Of a DNA stretch of 64,000 bases, positions 49,320 through 58,727 are shown one piece after another. The notes below the pieces were generated by a model. The model ran no database searches, was not told where the DNA came from, and worked only from the letters and a program-made list of their open reading frames with translations. The position numbers and the translations under genes were made by a program. Every line of letters begins with the position of its first letter. The stretch's first letter is position 1. Source of the stretch: Rhodobacteraceae bacterium S2214. GTDB taxonomy: Bacteria > Pseudomonadota > Alphaproteobacteria > Rhodobacterales > Rhodobacteraceae. The stretch is from contig CP081161.1 in NCBI GenBank assembly GCA_025141675.1, forward strand, positions 1,648,001-1,712,000, written 5' to 3'.

Positions 49320-49393
49320 ACCAAAAATGAGACTTGCCGTAACGTGTTACGCCAGCCAAATAGTAAGCGACGCTTACCTATTTTGAGGCCGCT

Positions 49394-50080
49394 ATGAAAC
49401 GTTCGACAATCAATGATATTATGGCGCAAGCCGATGACATGATCCGTAGCCACGGGTTTACCTTGCCGCCGTGGGCCTATTGGACACCATCTGAATTTAA
49501 GGCAAACGCGGACCGCGCCGCCAATGTGATCTCTGCGCGCTGCGGGTGGGACATCACCGATTATGGCGCAGGACGCTACGATGAGATGGGCCTATTCCTG
49601 TTCACCTTGCGCAATGGCCGTCAGGAAGACCTGAAACGCGGTGGCGGCATGTGCTATGCGGAAAAGCTGCTGATTTCGAAACAGGATCAGCTGTCTCCGA
49701 TGCACACGCATGTCCTTAAGGCCGAAGACATCATCAACCGTGGCGGGGCTACGATGGTGATTGAATTGTTCGGTTCTGACGCGGACGGCAATTTTGACGA
49801 AAACGCCGGTGGTGTTGTGATGTGTGACGGGATCCGTCGCGAATTTTCGGCAGGCGAAAAGATCAAATTTGCGCCGGGCGAAAGTGTCACGTTGATGCCG
49901 GGCGACTGGCACGCGTTTTGGGGCGAGGGCGGTGATGTATTGATCGGCGAGGTCAGCACCGTGAACGACGATGAAACCGACAATATTTTCCGCGAACCGA
50001 TCGGTCGTTTTGCCGATATCGAAGAAGATGTTGAACCAACGCATTTGTTGGTCAGCGATTATAAGACGTGGTTGTCATAA
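49394..50080 (+). CDS. D-lyxose/D-mannose-type ketol-isomerase
   Basis: A 228-residue cupin-type sugar isomerase of the D-lyxose isomerase family. The metal-binding cupin histidines and glutamate lie in SPMHTHVLKAEDIINRGG and in GDWHAFWGEGGD; CYAEKLLISKQDQ just before matches the family. It would interconvert D-lyxose and D-xylulose or D-mannose and D-fructose. GAGG before ATG 49394 supports the start. A palindromic terminator follows. No sugar transporter or kinase is in the neighbourhood. Confidence 0.85.
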   Translation: MKRSTINDIMAQADDMIRSHGFTLPPWAYWTPSEFKANADRAANVISARCGWDITDYGAGRYDEMGLFLFTLRNGRQEDLKRGGGMCYAEKLLISKQDQLSPMHTHVLKAEDIINRGGATMVIELFGSDADGNFDENAGGVVMCDGIRREFSAGEKIKFAPGESVTLMPGDWHAFWGEGGDVLIGEVSTVNDDETDNIFREPIGRFADIEEDVEPTHLLVSDYKTWLS

Positions 50081-50116
50081 ACGCCTTTTGGCGCAACCCG
50101 TGGTCTGAAAAAGCGA

Positions 50117-50148
50117 AACCACCCTGTCGCAAAACAGGGTGGTTTTTT
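50117..50148. terminator. terminator between convergent isomerase and LysM/SBP genes
   Basis: AACCACCCTGT (50117-50127) and ACAGGGTGGTT (50134-50144) form a perfect 11-bp stem with a CGCAAA loop, followed by six T on the plus strand (50143-50148). The A-rich left flank allows weaker use on the minus strand. Confidence 0.88.
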
Positions 50149-50168
50149 GTTTCTAGCTCTGGCTGCGA

Positions 50169-51254
50169 TTATGACTGGTTCGCGGCGCGTGCTTCGCTCA
50201 GGTGGCGGCGTACGATTTCAAACCATGCACCGGATGTTTTCATCTCGATCAGGCTGTCATCCAGCGTCTTGAGGTATGCCTCTGCGTTCGGATTTGTGTT
50301 CGAGATCACCGCGTGCAGCGTCAGAACTTGGCTCAATGGTTCGTTGTATGTCACGACCTCTGACAGGCCCTCTGATGCGATCACGCCGTCAGATGCTTCG
50401 GTTGCAAGCGCTACAACGTCGTATGTCCCGTCTGCTAGGCCAGTGAAGCAGGCTTGTGGTGTATCGGCGCGGACGATTGTGACGTTTGGTTCGACCAGTT
50501 CGTGCTCTTCCAGCATGAACATGGAATAGCCAGCCGGACGACAGATGGTTTTGCCCATCAGGTCTGCGTGTGTTTCTGGCACTGCTGTGCCCACAACGGT
50601 GTAATATCCGAGGATTTGTTCGAACAATGTCTCGGACCACATCAGGTTGTTGCAGCGGAATTTGCTGCCGTCGCCAAGGCGTTCGACAATGTCACAGTTC
50701 GGCTGGAACCATGCCAGCGAGAAATCGTAGCGGTGATCGGAAATCAGTGGGGTGAGGTGCGCGCCCCAGTCGTTGATAAAATCGATGCGGTATTCTGGAT
50801 TGCCTTCGGCTGTGTCCAGCGCCACGTTGACGATTTCGGTCAGCATGCCGCCTTGGGCTTGGTCTTCGTGGACGAAAGGTGCCCAGTTTGAACCGGCCAC
50901 GACGCGGATCATGTCATTGGTTGGCGCAGGCAGGCTTTCTGTCGTTTCGATCTGTGTGATCGCGGCGGTGTCTGCTGTAGATGCAACGACTTCGTCATCC
51001 AAGCACGGGATGTTCAGCGTCGTACCCACGCGGATGACACCCGGGTTTGGACCGATCGCAGCTGCGTTGGCGCTGTAGATGATCTGGAAATCACCGCCTG
51101 GGCCATATGCATTGTTTGCGATGGCAGACAGTGAATCGCCGGATTGGATTGCGTAGGGCGTGCCGCATGCGATGTCATCAGCAAAGGCCGTGGATCCGAC
51201 CGCTGTCAGGCAAAGGGCAAGGGCGCAGGCGGTTTGTGGGGCATGAAGTTTCAT
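50169..51254 (-). CDS. LysM plus family-3 solute-binding fusion, secreted
   Basis: A 361-residue exported protein: signal peptide 1-25 (cleavage AFA before DDI), a LysM peptidoglycan-binding repeat at about 32-82 (YAIQSGDSLSAIANNAYG to VGTTLNIP), a linker, then a periplasmic solute-binding domain of the SBP_bac_3 type at about 115-355 (IRVVAGSNWAPFVHEDQAQGG, YDFSLAWFQPNCD, GKTICRPAG). LysM would hold the binding protein to the cell wall. No permease gene lies next to it, so it may act as a sensor or scavenger. GGAG precedes ATG 51254. A secreted partner gene follows upstream in the sequence. Confidence 0.82.
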   Translation of the reverse strand: MKLHAPQTACALALCLTAVGSTAFADDIACGTPYAIQSGDSLSAIANNAYGPGGDFQIIYSANAAAIGPNPGVIRVGTTLNIPCLDDEVVASTADTAAITQIETTESLPAPTNDMIRVVAGSNWAPFVHEDQAQGGMLTEIVNVALDTAEGNPEYRIDFINDWGAHLTPLISDHRYDFSLAWFQPNCDIVERLGDGSKFRCNNLMWSETLFEQILGYYTVVGTAVPETHADLMGKTICRPAGYSMFMLEEHELVEPNVTIVRADTPQACFTGLADGTYDVVALATEASDGVIASEGLSEVVTYNEPLSQVLTLHAVISNTNPNAEAYLKTLDDSLIEMKTSGAWFEIVRRHLSEARAANQS

Positions 51255-51361
51255 TTGAGGGGCTCCGTGTTGGTTTTGTTTGGAACAGGGGGAATGTTCC
51301 GATTGGGGTCGGGTCGCGCAGATGCGCGTGGGTCAGGTTTGGGAAGGACGAATGGGGTGGC

Positions 51362-51937
51362 TTAGAGCCCTGCAGGGCAGGCCGCACCAACGCAACTGAT
51401 GTCATCGTTCGGGATGCCGACGGTTCCGTATGACGTCTTGATGCTGATCAGGTCGTCGTCGAATGACACGATTTCACCGATCACAGAGACGAGCCCATCA
51501 GCCGAAACCAGTTCGATTTCGTTGGTAACGGGCGCTGCGACCTCCACGATATCGGTATCTGGCGCGACGGGTTCTTCAACGACTGCAGGCACGGCATCCG
51601 CTTGTGCAATTTCGGTCCAGAGCAGGTCGATCATCAAGGCTTTGGCATCTTTGGCTTCAGGCGTGCCCGGGTAGGCCGCGATAAACGCAAAAACGTCTTC
51701 TTTCACACGGCTTTCAGCAACGGCAGCCCATGCGATTGCGGCTTCCGTTGGTGTTTCGGCCGTGTCGGCATCGAATGATGCGCGTGTGGATGATGCCTGC
51801 ACTGTCGCGTCCGCCGCTGAGGGCAATACTGCGTCGGCAGAAGAGGGAGAGGTTTGCGCAATGGCAAGGCTAGGAACCAAGGCCGCGAAAATCAGGGCGC
51901 CAATCGGAAGCGTCAGCCTAGTGCTGATCTCAAACAT
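51362..51937 (-). CDS. secreted protein with C-terminal GExxxF...C..CP motif domain
   Basis: A 191-residue exported protein: signal peptide 1-27 (LIFAALVPSLAIA, cleaved before QTS), an Ala/Asp-rich helical middle, and a C-terminal segment SADGLVSVIGEIVSFDDDLI ... ISCVGAACP with two cysteines. The DG-x-G-E-x-x-F pattern ending in C-x-G-x-x-CP resembles the N-terminal region of some rhodobacterial phosphate-binding/OmpA-type proteins. It is encoded 107 bases upstream of the LysM fusion on the same strand, so the two may form one operon. Function unknown. Confidence 0.72.
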   Translation of the reverse strand: MFEISTRLTLPIGALIFAALVPSLAIAQTSPSSADAVLPSAADATVQASSTRASFDADTAETPTEAAIAWAAVAESRVKEDVFAFIAAYPGTPEAKDAKALMIDLLWTEIAQADAVPAVVEEPVAPDTDIVEVAAPVTNEIELVSADGLVSVIGEIVSFDDDLISIKTSYGTVGIPNDDISCVGAACPAGL

Positions 51938-52127
51938 TTAACAACTCACTTTCTAACCAAATAACTGTAAAAATTTGTCTAAGGGTGGAATGTGGCAAGA
52001 AGGCGGTGTGCGTATGTTTCATTGATGAATTTGCTGAAACCATAGGCGCTTTGACTGCTACTTGTGCGTTAATGAATGCATTATTGGCGGCGCTAGTGAC
52101 CACGCTAAGGTTTTCCCTGAAAAACAC
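51938..52127. other. short intergenic stretch without a gene
   Basis: About 190 bases between the secreted protein gene and the terminator of the RTX gene. It should contain the promoter of the 51362-51937 gene on the minus strand, but I could not place -35 and -10 boxes. Confidence 0.4.
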
Positions 52128-52162
52128 AAAAAGACCGCCCCCGAGCAGAAGGGCGGTCTTTT
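52128..52162 (-). terminator. Rho-independent terminator of the RTX gene
   Basis: AAAAGACCGCCC (52129-52140) and GGGCGGTCTTTT (52151-52162) form a perfect 12-bp stem around CCGAGCAGAA. Read on the minus strand, the second arm ends in a run of five T (52132-52128). It lies 21 bases after the RTX stop. Confidence 0.88.
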
Positions 52163-52182
52163 CTTTCAGCGCTGATGAACCG

Positions 52183-55100
52183 TTATTTGGTCCGTAGCAT
52201 CTGAGATTCGTGTTGCTTAAGGGTCCGGCGGGCTGTCCGACCGTATCCTTTTGGATCGCTGCGCAGGGCAGGGAACAACGCGAACAATTCTTCGCGGGCT
52301 TTGTCTGCCACACCTGTCAGGCCAATCTCACCGGGGTGGAAGCTTTCGGATGCTGCACCTTCCGCGTAGACGACTTCATGTTCGTCAAACATCATGTGAA
52401 TGTATGTGACAAACCCGCCTTCTTCACGCGTGACCATTTTGTCGTCGATCAGGTGGGTCGCGGGCATCAAGACTTCGCTTTCACCGAACAAAAGTTCTGC
52501 ACGGTAGCCTTGGAACAACATCCGGTGCTGTGGTGACACAAGCAGATCACGTTCCAGACCTGTTACAACACCCGGACGCAGACGCACTGGTGCGAATTTG
52601 TCGGTCGCAGGCACAGTCCGCTGCTGGATCCAGCGGATCGGCTGCATGCCATGGTCGCGTGTCACAACCAGATCGCCAACGCGCAGCGTTTCGATCGGGC
52701 GGGACCCGTGTGGCGTTGCGATGTTTGTGCCTGGTGTGAAGCAGATGACCTGTTCGATGCCAGAGAAGTTCAGCGTCGTGCCATCGTCCAGTTCCACAGA
52801 ACCCGAGAAGGTTTCATTGCCGCTGGCGTTGATGCCGTCGGACGTTTGAACCAGTGTTGTCAGGTCAGCCAGATCACCCAACTTGAGGATATCGCCGCCT
52901 GTTCGCGCCACAGGATCAACAGGGGCTTCGTCACCGTCGCCGCCTGTAATCGTGATGACGCCATTTGTCGGCTCACCCAAGTCTTCGAGCGTGAATGTGT
53001 CGTTGCCGTCACCGCCCGCGATGCTGTCGCCTTCAGAGAAGGTGATGATGTCATCGCCGTCGCCAGCGTTGATCGTGTCCGCACCTTCGCCTGTGCTGAT
53101 CACGTCAGCGCCTGCGCCGGTTGAGACTGAATCGTCGCCTGTACCGCCAACGACTGTGTCGTCGCCAGAGCCTGTGACGATTTCTTCAACGCCAGTGAAA
53201 TCAAGCGTATCGACGCCGTCTGTCACGGTGCCAACTTCGTCGCCAGTCAATGTGACTGTTACGTCGTCGGTCAGGCTTGAACCATCCAGAACGTCCACAT
53301 CGCCGTTACCAACGTCTTCGCCTGCGTCGATGGTATCGTTGCCGAACCCATCTGTGATCGCAATCGTATCGGTGCCGGTGCCAGCCGTGATGTTGTCGTC
53401 ACCAGCGCCTGCGTTGATGCGGTCGTCGCCTGCACCCAGATCGATGATGTCGTCGCCAGCAGAGCCAGTCGCGGAATCGTCGCCAGAGCCCAAGAAGAAC
53501 TGTTCAATCTCGGCCAAAGATGCAGTGTCGGCACCGTCCGTCAAAGTCCCTGTTTCAGGGGATGTCAGGTTCAGGATCGTATCGACGGTGATGTCGGATG
53601 CATTCAAGACATCCACATCGCCGTCACCTGCGTCTTCGCCGCCTGTGATCGTGTCGTCACCGAAGCCATTGGTCAGAACGATTTCGTCGTCGCCTGTGCC
53701 ACCGGCAATTGCGTCGTCACCAGCACCCGCGTTGATCGTATCGTCACCGGCACCAAGATCGACAAAGTCGTCGCCAGTTGAACCGGTTGCCGTGTCGTTG
53801 CCAGAGCCCAAGAAGAACTGTTCGATTTCCGCGAGCGTCGCGGTATCGGTTCCGTCTGTCAGGGTTCCGGTTTCAGGCGCTGTCAGGTCAAGCGTTGTAT
53901 CAACTGTGACGCCAGTCGCATCCAGAACATCTGTATCGCCATTGCCGACGTCTTCGCCGCCGACGATATCGTCGTTACCGAAGTTGTCGTTCAATACGAC
54001 AGTATCATCGCCAGTGCTCGCATCGATGACGTCATCGCCAGCGCCGCTGGTGATTGTATCGTCGCCTGTGCCGCTTTCGACTGTGATGCCGGATGTATCG
54101 TTGGTCAGGTCAATCGTGTCGTCGTTGTCAGTACCAACAACACGTTCGATTTCTGTGAACGACCCGTCGGACCCAGTTGTGCCGACTTGGTAATCCGCCG
54201 CTTCATCGCCGGTAAAGCTGACATCGACGCCGTCTGTTGTGCCGACGCTGTCGAAGGTCACGGTATCGATATCCGCGCCGTCCGCGTCTTCGCCACCAGT
54301 GATCGTGTCTGTGTTATCCGCCTCGGACACGATGACCGTATCGTCGCCAGCGCCGCCGAACAGCGTATCGTCGCCCGTGCCACCGATGATGATATCATCA
54401 CCCGTTGCCGCGCGCAGACCGTCATATCCGGTCAGGGACGTTTGCACACCGCCTGTATCGGGGCCTGAGATAAACGCCTCTAGCGAATTTCCACCATCGT
54501 TTTCGAAGTAGATGATATCGATTGTGTGTTCGCCAGCCGTCAATGTCACCGGAGTTCCGTCGACGTATGTAAGAGCGTGTAGGCCGTCATTGTTGACAAC
54601 TTCAACGCCATCAATGAACATCTTCGATCCGTCATCGGACCCGGTCCGGAACGTGTAATCGCCCGCGGTGTCGATGATCAACGTGGAGGAATATTTGATC
54701 GCGAAGTCATCTGCGCTGTCGATGTCAGCCGGGTTCAGACTGTCGGTGTAGCCAACGGATGTTGGTGTCCCGTCATAATCAGGTGAGCCCGCAACAAAGC
54801 CTGCTTCCGCGAGGCTCGTTGGATTGCCTGTCGGGTCGAGATCGAAATATTCATAGTGCCATGCACCGTCGGGTGTATCGCCATAAACGGTATCGTCGCC
54901 TGCGCCTCCATCGATTGTGTCCGATCCATCGCCACCGTAGATGTCGTCCGCACCTGCACCAGCAAGAACGCTATCGTCACCGCCTTGGGCCACGATAATA
55001 TCGTCGTTTGGTGCTTCGCCTGCGACTAGCGCATCGCCGCTATCGACGAAATCGCCTTCGAGGTCGCCGTTGTAGCTGCCGTCGATCAGGTCGTCGCCTT

Positions 55101-58100
55101 GTGTGCCTGTGACGATACCGTCTTCTGGCATCGGAATACCGATGGCGTTCAGGTAGAACGGGTTGTCCGCGTCTGCAGGGGAAATACCGTCGAGGGTGAT
55201 CGTCTCACCGTTCGGGAACGTGAGGACTGCATTGCCGGACCCGTCATCGCTGACCACAACGTCGTTTGTGTTGACCGGGTTGCGGGCAGGGTCGCCGGAT
55301 GGCGCGTCGAACAGGTTCGTGACGTCAAGCGTATCGATGCCTGTGAATGTGCCGTCCAGATTGTCGGTTGGGGCGTCGAAGTTTGTGACGATGTCGTTGC
55401 CGAAGCCGTCTTCGAGAACCACAACGTCCGGGTCCTGATCCGGATTGCCGGGGCTGTCTTCGCCCAGATTGATCTGGTCGTCGCCTGCGCCTGCGTTGAT
55501 CGTGTCGGTCCCTTGGCCAAGGTTCACAACGTCATCACCAGCAGAGCCGATGACGCTATCGTCGCCAGAGCCAAGAACGATTTCTTCGATCTCGCTAAAG
55601 GATGTTGTGTCTGTGCCGTTCGAGATCGTGCCAGCTTCGGGCGCGGTCATGTCAACGGTCAGGTCTTCGGTCAGGCTTGACCCGTCAAGGACGTCTACAT
55701 CACCGTTGCCAGCATCTGCGCCGCCATCGATGGTGTCATTGCCGAACCCGTCAGTGATGACGATTTGGTCGTCGCCAGTGCCAGCGGTGATGTCGTCGTC
55801 ACCTGCGCCACCGATGATTGTGTCATCGCCTGCGCCTGTGTCTGCGATAAAGCCAGCCGTATCGAGTGTTGCGTCGATGACGTCTGTGTTGTCGGTCCCG
55901 ATGACGCCTTCGATTTCGTCGAACGTCCCGTCAGAACCAGTTGCGCCAACAGCGTAATCCGCAGATTCATCGCCGTCGTATGTGACTGTGACACCGTCTG
56001 ATCCGGTCACACCAGAGAAGTCGACAGTGTCGACGTCTGCGCCACCAACGTCTTCGCCGCCAGTGATGGTATCCGTGCCGTCCGCATCCGCGATGGTAAA
56101 GATGTCAGAGCCATCTTCACCGAACAACGTATCGTTGCCAACGCCACCATCAATGGTGTCGTCGCCAGTGCCGCCGTAAACTTCATCGTCGCCGTCTGCT
56201 GCAAAGACAGTGTCATTGCCGCCGTTCGCTTCGATCAAGTCGTCGTTTGCTGCGTCACCTGTCAGGATCGCGTCGTTGTTGTCGACGATGTCGCCGTCTG
56301 GATCGCCAAGGTAAGATCCGTCGATCAGATCACCGTTGTTCGACCCTGACACTGTGCCGTCGGGCAGGGGAATGCCGATGGCGTTCAGGTAGAACGGATC
56401 GTCTGCATCTGCAGCCGGGATACCGATTAACGTCAGGCTTTCGCCATTCGGGAAAGTCAGTACAGCGTTGCCAGACCCGTCATCGGTCACAACAACATCG
56501 TTTGTGTTAACCGGTTCACGTGTCGGATCGCCTGCAGGGCGGTCGTACAGGTTGGTCACGTCCAGCGTGTCGATACCTGTAAACAGCCCGCCGCCTGCTG
56601 GGGTAGGTGCGTCAAAGTTTGAGACAATGTCGTCGCCGAAGCCGTCTTCGAGTACCACAACATCATCGTCGCCATCAGGAACGCCGCCCGTGATGTCAGC
56701 GGTCGCGTCACCGAGGTTCACGATGTCGTCGCCCGCACCCATGGTGACGGTGTCTGCGCCAGCGCCTGTGACGATGGTGTCATTGCCGGAAGAGCCGACA
56801 ATAGTGTCGTCGCCGCTACCAAGAATAACAGTTTCGATGTTGTCGAATGTGGTCACATCCGCGCCAGATGTCAGCGTGCCGTTTTCGTTGTCAGCCGTAT
56901 TTACAGCCGAAAGATCAAGCGTCACGTCCGAGGTCACCGTAGAGGCATCCAACACGTCAACGTCGCCGTTGCCTGCGTCTTCGCTGCCATCGATTGTGTC
57001 TGACCCAAAGTTATTTTCAACGATGAAGGTATCGTCGCCAACACCACCTGTCAGGTCATCGTTGCCAGTGCCACCAGCGATGATGTCATCGCCGCCTTGA
57101 CCGAAGATAACGTCGTCACCGATGCCGCCGTCGAGGCTATCGTTTTCACCGATGCCGTCTTCGACTGGAATGCTTGTGACCTCCAGATCGCCGATCCGGA
57201 TCGCATGCGCGCCGTAAGCAGGGTCTGTGTTTGCATATTCGATGACGATTTTGGACACCGGACCTGCAACGCTGACTTGAACAAAGCCTGCATCCAGGTT
57301 GGTTTCGGTATTGCCCGCGGCGTTGTCTGCGACCGCTTGCGCTGTACCGTCAGGGTTGGACGTTGTGTTGATCGTTGTGTTGCCGTTGCCGACTGTCGAC
57401 AAGGTAACCGGAACAAGGTTGCCGTCCGCGTCATAGGCGCGAATGGTAACTTCGTCGGTAAACTGTCCGGCGAAGCGGTCCAGATCGAAGATACCGAATG
57501 TGACGTTGCTGACTTCGTCGTGGTAGCCCGGATCATTGCCTTCAAAATCAAGTGTGACGACTGCAGCGCCTGATGACGTGCCAGAGCTACCGCCAGTGAT
57601 GGCGATGGAAGATGTGTCGCTCTGACCGTCATAGTCATACAGCGTGTCGGTGGTTTCCATTGCAGCGGACGTAAAGTTCGTCCCCTCTGCGACGCTCATG
57701 GTAACAGCAACGTCACCGTTTGCTGTGGTCCCTGTCAGGCCGCCGCTAACGTCAGCGCCATCGGCCACACCCAATGTGGACCAGCTGAAAGTCGACGTGC
57801 CAGCCGATGCGTTCGTGTCGCCTGCGCTGTCGCCGTAGATTGTGTCGTTGCCAGCACCGCCTGTAATGGTGTCCTGACCGCCCGCAAGTGTGGATTGGTC
57901 GCCGACCAAGAAGTCGTTTCCTGCGCCACCGTCGATCGTATCGTCGCCAGTGCCACCGTATGCTTCGTCATCGCCTGCGCCCGCAGAAATCGAGTCGTCG
58001 CCGCCGAAACCGTAGATCAGGTCATCGTCAGCTACATCGCCGGCCAAGATGGCGTCGTTGTTATCGACGATATCGCCATTTGGATCACCTAAGTAGGTGC

Positions 58101-58671
58101 CATCGATGATGTCGTCGCCCGCAGTACCGGTGACAGTGCCGTCTGGCGGTGTGACATCAGAGAAAGACATCGATTCAAGGTTGATCACACCTGCGTCGTT
58201 GGTGTCAGTTGTGCCGTCTTCGTAGAAAATTTTGAAAGACCCAACAGGGCCTGCAATGTTCACGATGATGGAAGACTGGTTGTCGCCGTCGTTGTTGCTG
58301 GCTTCAATCTGGAGGTTGCCGTCGAGACCATTGCTTTCCACAACATGGCCCGTGCCAGTGGTCGTGTAAGTGATCGGAATCGGGTTGCCGTCCGGATCGT
58401 AAGCTTCGACGCGGATTTGGTCGTCCCAGCTGCCTGTGGCTTGGTCAACGTCAAACAGTGTGAACTGGACGTCTTCGACCGTGTTCGAAAAGTCGACTTC
58501 AAGTGCTGGGTCGTTTGATGGCGCGTAGTTGCTGCCACGCAGGCCAACGCCCGTCCGGCTCCAGAATGGTGCTTCAAGCGAATTGGCGGTGAAGGTAGCG
58601 ACGGTCGAAAGCCCGTTGTCCCCTGTCAGGGTTTGGGTGGTCGACGTGGTAGGGATTACAATGTTTGCCAT
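52183..58671 (-). CDS. giant RTX-type secreted protein with PA14 and C-terminal Hint domain
   Basis: A 2162-residue, very acidic protein lacking a Sec signal, typical of type I secretion. Order: an N-terminal beta domain (1-180) and a second related one (about 290-500); many GGxGxDxUx calcium-binding repeats (such as GAGDDTINAGAGDD); a PA14-like carbohydrate-binding domain at about 1268-1412; three consecutive 106-residue units (318 bp each, about 53.3-54.0 kb); and a Hint (Hedgehog/intein) domain at about 1975-2130 starting VICFTPGTNIATPHGSRP, with the N-terminal Cys at 1977. The Hint domain may self-cleave or ligate. T1SS genes are not in the window. A surface adhesin or matrix protein is the likely role. 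Confidence 0.85.
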   Translation of the reverse strand: MANIVIPTTSTTQTLTGDNGLSTVATFTANSLEAPFWSRTGVGLRGSNYAPSNDPALEVDFSNTVEDVQFTLFDVDQATGSWDDQIRVEAYDPDGNPIPITYTTTGTGHVVESNGLDGNLQIEASNNDGDNQSSIIVNIAGPVGSFKIFYEDGTTDTNDAGVINLESMSFSDVTPPDGTVTGTAGDDIIDGTYLGDPNGDIVDNNDAILAGDVADDDLIYGFGGDDSISAGAGDDEAYGGTGDDTIDGGAGNDFLVGDQSTLAGGQDTITGGAGNDTIYGDSAGDTNASAGTSTFSWSTLGVADGADVSGGLTGTTANGDVAVTMSVAEGTNFTSAAMETTDTLYDYDGQSDTSSIAITGGSSGTSSGAAVVTLDFEGNDPGYHDEVSNVTFGIFDLDRFAGQFTDEVTIRAYDADGNLVPVTLSTVGNGNTTINTTSNPDGTAQAVADNAAGNTETNLDAGFVQVSVAGPVSKIVIEYANTDPAYGAHAIRIGDLEVTSIPVEDGIGENDSLDGGIGDDVIFGQGGDDIIAGGTGNDDLTGGVGDDTFIVENNFGSDTIDGSEDAGNGDVDVLDASTVTSDVTLDLSAVNTADNENGTLTSGADVTTFDNIETVILGSGDDTIVGSSGNDTIVTGAGADTVTMGAGDDIVNLGDATADITGGVPDGDDDVVVLEDGFGDDIVSNFDAPTPAGGGLFTGIDTLDVTNLYDRPAGDPTREPVNTNDVVVTDDGSGNAVLTFPNGESLTLIGIPAADADDPFYLNAIGIPLPDGTVSGSNNGDLIDGSYLGDPDGDIVDNNDAILTGDAANDDLIEANGGNDTVFAADGDDEVYGGTGDDTIDGGVGNDTLFGEDGSDIFTIADADGTDTITGGEDVGGADVDTVDFSGVTGSDGVTVTYDGDESADYAVGATGSDGTFDEIEGVIGTDNTDVIDATLDTAGFIADTGAGDDTIIGGAGDDDITAGTGDDQIVITDGFGNDTIDGGADAGNGDVDVLDGSSLTEDLTVDMTAPEAGTISNGTDTTSFSEIEEIVLGSGDDSVIGSAGDDVVNLGQGTDTINAGAGDDQINLGEDSPGNPDQDPDVVVLEDGFGNDIVTNFDAPTDNLDGTFTGIDTLDVTNLFDAPSGDPARNPVNTNDVVVSDDGSGNAVLTFPNGETITLDGISPADADNPFYLNAIGIPMPEDGIVTGTQGDDLIDGSYNGDLEGDFVDSGDALVAGEAPNDDIIVAQGGDDSVLAGAGADDIYGGDGSDTIDGGAGDDTVYGDTPDGAWHYEYFDLDPTGNPTSLAEAGFVAGSPDYDGTPTSVGYTDSLNPADIDSADDFAIKYSSTLIIDTAGDYTFRTGSDDGSKMFIDGVEVVNNDGLHALTYVDGTPVTLTAGEHTIDIIYFENDGGNSLEAFISGPDTGGVQTSLTGYDGLRAATGDDIIIGGTGDDTLFGGAGDDTVIVSEADNTDTITGGEDADGADIDTVTFDSVGTTDGVDVSFTGDEAADYQVGTTGSDGSFTEIERVVGTDNDDTIDLTNDTSGITVESGTGDDTITSGAGDDVIDASTGDDTVVLNDNFGNDDIVGGEDVGNGDTDVLDATGVTVDTTLDLTAPETGTLTDGTDTATLAEIEQFFLGSGNDTATGSTGDDFVDLGAGDDTINAGAGDDAIAGGTGDDEIVLTNGFGDDTITGGEDAGDGDVDVLNASDITVDTILNLTSPETGTLTDGADTASLAEIEQFFLGSGDDSATGSAGDDIIDLGAGDDRINAGAGDDNITAGTGTDTIAITDGFGNDTIDAGEDVGNGDVDVLDGSSLTDDVTVTLTGDEVGTVTDGVDTLDFTGVEEIVTGSGDDTVVGGTGDDSVSTGAGADVISTGEGADTINAGDGDDIITFSEGDSIAGGDGNDTFTLEDLGEPTNGVITITGGDGDEAPVDPVARTGGDILKLGDLADLTTLVQTSDGINASGNETFSGSVELDDGTTLNFSGIEQVICFTPGTNIATPHGSRPIETLRVGDLVVTRDHGMQPIRWIQQRTVPATDKFAPVRLRPGVVTGLERDLLVSPQHRMLFQGYRAELLFGESEVLMPATHLIDDKMVTREEGGFVTYIHMMFDEHEVVYAEGAASESFHPGEIGLTGVADKAREELFALFPALRSDPKGYGRTARRTLKQHESQMLRTK
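53300..54030 (-). repeat. three tandem 318-bp units inside the RTX gene
   Basis: Equivalent TCTTCGCC positions fall at 53951, 53633 and 53315, exactly 318 bases apart, each unit encoding 106 residues (GDxDVLxASxxTVDTxL... then LAEIEQFFLGSGxD... and an INAGAGDD block). Divergence is highest in the last unit. More distant relatives occur near 55.7 and 57.0 kb. Confidence 0.75.
54880..56700 (-). repeat. long module duplication in the RTX gene (period about 1.24 kb)
   Basis: Two blocks, near 56.7-56.1 kb and 55.4-54.9 kb, encode very similar sequence: VVVLEDGFGxDIVxNFDAPT, GIDTLDVTNL, VNTNDVVVxDDGSGNAVLTF, FYLNAIGIP and the following LIDGSYxGDxxGD unit. A third, partial relative of the last unit lies at about 58.1 kb. 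Recent intragenic duplication is implied. Confidence 0.7.
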
Positions 58672-58727
58672 GATTTATTCTCTAGATATCAGTTCAGGAA
58701 TTACGAAACTTGGTTTGAACTGAGGCT

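Noticed and set aside
52883-54193. 436-residue plus-strand frame
   Set aside because: It is the antisense of the RTX repeats (Ser/Pro/Val-rich translation with repeated SSP) and carries no independent coding signal.
52700-58200. CRISPR-like repeat appearance in the RTX gene
   Set aside because: The repeats are in-frame coding modules with variable sequence and no regular unique spacers.
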